From: Microcaldota archaeon
GTDB taxonomy: Archaea > B1Sed10-29 > JACOVT01
Length of the DNA stretch: 8,051 bases
Direction: 5' to 3'
Assembly: GCA_016177165.1 (NCBI GenBank)
Contig: JACOVT010000108.1
Location: forward strand, 1 to 8,051
The position numbers were made by a program, and so were the translations under genes. Shown in pieces: positions 6,501 through 8,051 of the stretch (the stretch's first letter is position 1; each line of letters starts with the position of its first letter). The notes beneath the pieces were generated by a model. That model ran no database searches. It was not told where the DNA came from and worked only from the letters and a program-made list of their open reading frames with translations.

Positions 6501-7300
6501 TCGCTCTTGAGAATGGAGTTGTTGTTCACAACTCTACTCGCGCCGAGGTTCTGCAAAAGCTGCTCGACAGGGGCTACCTTACCGGCAGGAAATCCTTCAC
6601 GCCATCAGAAGTATCGTTTGCCGTGATAGACTCGCTCGAAAAAACCGCGGCAGACATAACCACGCCGACGATGACCTCCAACCTTGAAGACGAGATGGAC
6701 CTGATAGAGCAGGGCAAGAAACGTAAAGAAGAGGTGGTCGACGACTCGCGCAACATGCTGCTGCGCGTTCTAAAAGAGCTGGAATCCGGAAAGCAAGTCA
6801 TCGGCGACTCTATACGCCAAGCTCAGCGCGCCGACCTGCTCGTTGGGAAGTGCGACAAGTGCGGCTCCGACCTGACGATAATCACCACGCGCCGGGGGAC
6901 GCGCTTCGTCGGCTGCACCGGCTACAAGAACGGCTGCCGCAACGGCTTCCCACTCCCAGCCAAGGGAAAAATCACCGTGCTGCACCGACAGTGTCCCGAG
7001 TGCGGCATGATGGTAATCCAAGTCAAGCGGTTCAAAGCTCGTGGGTTTGAGATGTGCATCAACCACAAGTGCAAGAGCAAGGAGTCATGGGGCAATAAAA
7101 AGCCAGCAAGCGAGTCTAAAGCTGATGAAACTGGAGCTGGACTTCCGCAAGACGCCGCAGCAAAACGCGGCGGCGTATTACGACAAGTCAAAAAAGCTAA
7201 GGGCAAAGCTCGCGCGCCTGCTCGCAGAAGTAGAAAAAACAAAAGCGCTCCTGTATCAGGAGCGAGCGCGGGCAGCCCGAGCGCTCCCGAAACCACTTGA
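3503..7300 (+). CDS. topA: DNA topoisomerase I (type IA) precursor with an intein
   Basis: Type IA topoisomerase that relaxes negative supercoils by passing strands through a tyrosine-linked break. The precursor has 1265 residues; removing the 530-residue intein leaves 735. From the N-terminus: a TOPRIM domain starting KLIVAEKP, with metal-binding D101-Y-D103-R-E105-G-E; then FLSVGRVQTPTLALCVDRE; the catalytic Tyr306 in SYPRTDN; HPPIHPVE; then YSPSALLKLMEEMRLGTK, where the intein interrupts; then STRAEVLQKLLDRGYLTGRK. Two C4 zinc ribbons follow (CDKC...C-x6-C and CPEC...C-x4-C). The last 58 residues are Lys/Arg/Ala/Ser/Pro-rich and are encoded over the start of the next gene in another frame. 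The start is one of two adjacent ATGs (3503, 3506). GTGA at 3497-3500, five bases before 3506, could serve as a ribosome binding site; GTG at 3497 is a less likely start. All catalytic residues seen are intact, so the spliced enzyme should be active. Confidence 0.95.
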   Translation: MMKLIVAEKPLAAKRIASILGKPKITRQSGVECPVLADAVIVPLKGHVTNVDFPESTQNWNDTKLDDLARAPLKYELVNRSIANALQHYASDCNELVIATDYDREGESIGREAIQIVSEVKKLPVKRARFSALTDEDVKVAFANLADFDYNLADSADSRREIDLIWGAALTRFISLASGRLGKQFLSVGRVQTPTLALCVDREKEIRSFVPKKFWTASILCDKNGEKFRAEHEAGQLFDKKEADRIAKLNGDKASVLNVEESLVKTPPPAPFNTNEFLRAASAIGLQPSIALSIAESLYINGFISYPRTDNTAYPKTLDLRKTLAAIAKVPDFKPLAEKLLAQKKLVPTAGKKRATDHPPIHPVEAAPKTLKPLEWKVYELVCRRFMATLAPDAELSTVRADLDFAGERFIARGKTILRAGWREYYTYSKVKEELLPKLSKGETAGVEKLDVREDETKPKPRYSPSALLKLMEEMRLGTKCLSGKTKVKVLNDSHEKTISLSKLFEYVKKGNNYSCVSIDGPSVINPRLTYMTRRMKDYDEQMYEVTFADGYKVSSTADHPFLVFNGKHYRYVPARQLNSGDRVIRVDNPTRIGQIAISWEDFLAACNKKTSIFAPIGSRLKEIRENSGISCNQFGGLLGVGQGNLSSYETGKRDVPLWAIKRLGVFPETLVGVNKLLKIRNPFPVRSSSAFARIIANFCGDGSIDFSKLARENCVDFRYSNTNPDLLLRFAKDVGLVFGYEPEIRLDKLSSKHRSAKYYVRVPSIIGRILFPALTAPGKYVTEDFYTDFIGAFFDDEGHAYKNERKIFISNTNNNYLKLLRKMLHHISVDSTIDENQHKLYMRKEKSIQKFLEKIPIASIIKKQRIIEMLSNKFKQAGGTSSKSMLWKEKQILRLLAVKDHTSSELSGKLSFSKAVVRVYLKRLIEKGLARRKILSKNHSEERNVTYFLAKPYSDLVHSLIGENILAPCVMTLEVLRSKPVNQTNLVYDITINPRTPNFALENGVVVHNSTRAEVLQKLLDRGYLTGRKSFTPSEVSFAVIDSLEKTAADITTPTMTSNLEDEMDLIEQGKKRKEEVVDDSRNMLLRVLKELESGKQVIGDSIRQAQRADLLVGKCDKCGSDLTIITTRRGTRFVGCTGYKNGCRNGFPLPAKGKITVLHRQCPECGMMVIQVKRFKARGFEMCINHKCKSKESWGNKKPASESKADETGAGLPQDAAAKRGGVLRQVKKAKGKARAPARRSRKNKSAPVSGASAGSPSAPETT
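4943..6532 (+). mobile_element. Intein in topoisomerase I (530 residues, class 1 splicing motifs)
   Basis: In-frame insertion between LGTK and STRAE of the conserved topoisomerase motif, residues 481-1010 of the precursor. It starts with Cys481 (CLSGKTKVKV, block A). Block B has T557-A-D-H560 followed by PFLVF. It ends with a block F-like stretch, NLVYDITINPRTPNFALENG, then VVHN with His1009 and Asn1010; Ser is the +1 residue. All residues needed for protein splicing are present, so it should excise itself and restore LGTK-STRAE. Base composition is lower in GC than the host gene: 20 of 60 at 6061-6120 and 22 of 60 at 5941-6000, against 33 of 60 at 4081-4140 and 30 of 60 at 6601-6660. That suggests acquisition by homing. 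The site lies in one of the best-conserved parts of the host protein, as is typical of inteins. At 530 residues it is a long intein, explained by the endonuclease and extra DNA-binding modules inside. Confidence 0.95.
5357..6357 (+). other. Homing endonuclease insert of the intein: XRE-like HTH, LAGLIDADG core, winged-helix-like domain
   Basis: The part of the intein between the splicing blocks holds three modules. Residues about 619-665 (5357-5497) read SRLKEIRENSGISCNQFGGL, then a turn, GNLSSYETGKRDVPLWAIKR, which fits the Cro/C1 (XRE) helix-turn-helix pattern. The LAGLIDADG core has motif 1 IIANFCGDGS with acidic D702 (around 5573-5611) and motif 2 FIGAFFDDEG with acidic E798 (around 5867-5899). 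Both catalytic positions are acidic, so DNA cleavage looks possible; the enzyme would cut intein-free topA alleles. Residues about 888-951 (6164-6357) have a winged-helix pattern: KEKQILRLLAVKDHTSSELS, then SKAVVRVYLKRLIEKGLARR, then a basic wing ending in VTYFLA. The LAGLIDADG call is firm; the two flanking domains rest on pattern reading alone. Confidence 0.8.
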
Positions 7301-7907
7301 AAAGCGCGTGGTCCGCGAGCGCGACTGGTATGAGAAGTTCCACTGGTCCCGCTCGCCATCAGGACTCCTCATCATCGGCGGCAGGGACGCCAAGAGCAAC
7401 GAGATGGTAGTCAAGAAACACCTCGAACCGGGCGACCTGTTCTTCCACGCCGACGTGACAGGCGCGAGCGCGGTAGTTCTAAAGCAAGGGACAAAAGCAA
7501 CTGAAGAAGACAAGCGGGCAGCTGCTTGCCTTGCTGCATGCTTTTCCCGCGCCTGGCAAAACGGGCTGGCGAGCGTCGACGTCTACGCCGTGCCTTCCAC
7601 CCGGGTAAAGCTAGCCGCAAAGAGCGGCGAATACCTCGCGAAAGGCGCGTTCGTGATCGAAGGCAAACGGGAATGGTTCCGCAACACGCCGCTGGAATTG
7701 GCAGTTAGCGTTGAAAGCGGAAAGGTTGTTGTTTTTCCTACACTTGTTAGCAAAAAAGGCGTCTCACTAAAGCCGAACGCGCGCGGATCGAAAGGCGACG
7801 CCGCCAAGCTTGTCTTGTCGAAGCTCAAGCAGCTCTTCACAGACGCCACAATAACTCTGGATGACGTACTGGCCGCGTTGCCGAACGGCGGCTCACGAGT
7901 CACCTAA
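7125..7907 (+). CDS. Standalone NFACT-R (DUF814) domain protein, RqcH/NEMF-related
   Basis: A 260-residue protein matching the C-terminal half of RqcH/NEMF/Tae2 proteins. It begins LELDFRKTPQQNAAAYYDKSKK, the usual opening of the coiled-coil segment. A Lys/Arg/Leu/Ala-rich coiled coil runs to about residue 60. Then come DWYEKFHW (67-74), GLLIIGGRDAKSNE (80-93), the NFACT-R signature FFHADVTGASAVVLKQG (107-122), SRAWQNGLASVDVYAVPS (141-158) and SGEYLAKGAFVIEGKREW (167-184). NFACT-R is thought to bind RNA; in full-length RqcH/NEMF it works on stalled large ribosomal subunits. The NFACT-N and helix-hairpin-helix parts, which contact tRNA, are absent. The ATG at 7125 fits the conserved N-terminus; a GTG at 7041 in the same frame would add 28 residues without family likeness. 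The first 176 bases overlap the topoisomerase gene in the +1 frame. No clear ribosome binding site precedes the start, so translation may be coupled to the topoisomerase. Confidence 0.85.
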   Translation: MKLELDFRKTPQQNAAAYYDKSKKLRAKLARLLAEVEKTKALLYQERARAARALPKPLEKRVVRERDWYEKFHWSRSPSGLLIIGGRDAKSNEMVVKKHLEPGDLFFHADVTGASAVVLKQGTKATEEDKRAAACLAACFSRAWQNGLASVDVYAVPSTRVKLAAKSGEYLAKGAFVIEGKREWFRNTPLELAVSVESGKVVVFPTLVSKKGVSLKPNARGSKGDAAKLVLSKLKQLFTDATITLDDVLAALPNGGSRVT

Positions 7908-8043
7908 TTTCTAGTTTTGCCAGCAGGGTTTTCTTGAGCTGCTTAAGCTTGCTTGGAATCCGCGGCTGATCAAGTAGGTACTGGTTGAACTCGGCTTCGC
8001 TCGCTTTGATTATTGACCTAAGCTGGTCGGACGCCTCATTCAT
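7900..8043 (-). CDS. Possible small gene of 47 codons, or the end of a gene cut by the window edge
   Basis: A minus-strand frame from ATG at 8043 to TGA at 7900 encodes 47 residues beginning MNEASDQLRSIIKASEAE. It is predominantly helical and charged, with a Lys/Leu-rich end (SKLKQLKKTLLAKLEIR), and does not look like a random frame. It stays open to the right edge (the codons before the ATG are CAT GGT), so it may be the C-terminus of a longer protein. It converges on the NFACT-R gene and overlaps its 3' end by eight bases. I do not recognise it, and without upstream sequence the start is uncertain. Confidence 0.4.
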   Translation of the reverse strand: MNEASDQLRSIIKASEAEFNQYLLDQPRIPSKLKQLKKTLLAKLEIR

Positions 8044-8051
8044 ACCATGGC

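Noticed and set aside
7526..7708. Plus- and minus-strand frames inside the NFACT-R gene
   Set aside because: They are out-of-frame shadows of the conserved NFACT-R sequence, rich in Arg and without family motifs.

Overview
The window comes from an archaeon. It carries a replication factor C small subunit, an archaeal-type type IA DNA topoisomerase with two C-terminal zinc ribbons, and a protein of the NFACT-R family. Several genes have TATA-like boxes about 26 bases before their start codon with no Shine-Dalgarno motif, which fits leaderless archaeal transcripts. No gene fixes the lineage. The compact layout and moderately high GC would suit a DPANN-type or euryarchaeal genome, but that is only a guess.

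Layout: (1) Positions 3-578 hold the 3' part of a gene for a probably exported, N-glycosylation-sequon-rich repeat protein. (2) 579-872 is non-coding and begins with a degenerate 30-base tandem repeat. (3) 873-1835 (minus) encodes the RFC small subunit. (4) 1888-2241 (plus) encodes a YbjQ/UPF0145 protein. The RFC and YbjQ genes diverge from what looks like one palindromic TTTAAA box. (5) A 16-base tandem repeat grows out of the end of the YbjQ gene and ends in the ribosome binding site of a small membrane protein gene (2315-2662). (6) 2688-3422 encodes a six-helix membrane protein with its own leaderless promoter. (7) 3503-7300 encodes topoisomerase I interrupted by a 530-residue intein. (8) 7125-7907 encodes a standalone NFACT-R protein whose first 176 bases overlap the end of the topoisomerase gene in another frame. 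(9) 7900-8043 (minus) is a possible 47-codon gene, or the end of a longer one, at the right edge.

The main point of interest is the intein in the topoisomerase. Besides complete splicing motifs and a two-motif LAGLIDADG endonuclease, it appears to carry an XRE/Cro-like helix-turn-helix before the endonuclease and a winged-helix-like domain after it. Its base composition and codon use differ from the host gene, which suggests recent arrival. Other points worth a second look are the shared divergent TATA box, the overprinted basic tail of the topoisomerase, the slippage-type repeat that seems to have spread from a stop codon, and a GC hairpin at the expected 5' end of the topoisomerase transcript.

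Functionally, RFC (clamp loading) and topoisomerase I (relaxation of supercoils) belong to replication and DNA topology, and NFACT-R belongs to ribosome-associated RNA binding or quality control. The YbjQ and membrane proteins have no assigned role. Nothing shows that these genes form one pathway, and the arrangement looks like ordinary chromosomal clustering.
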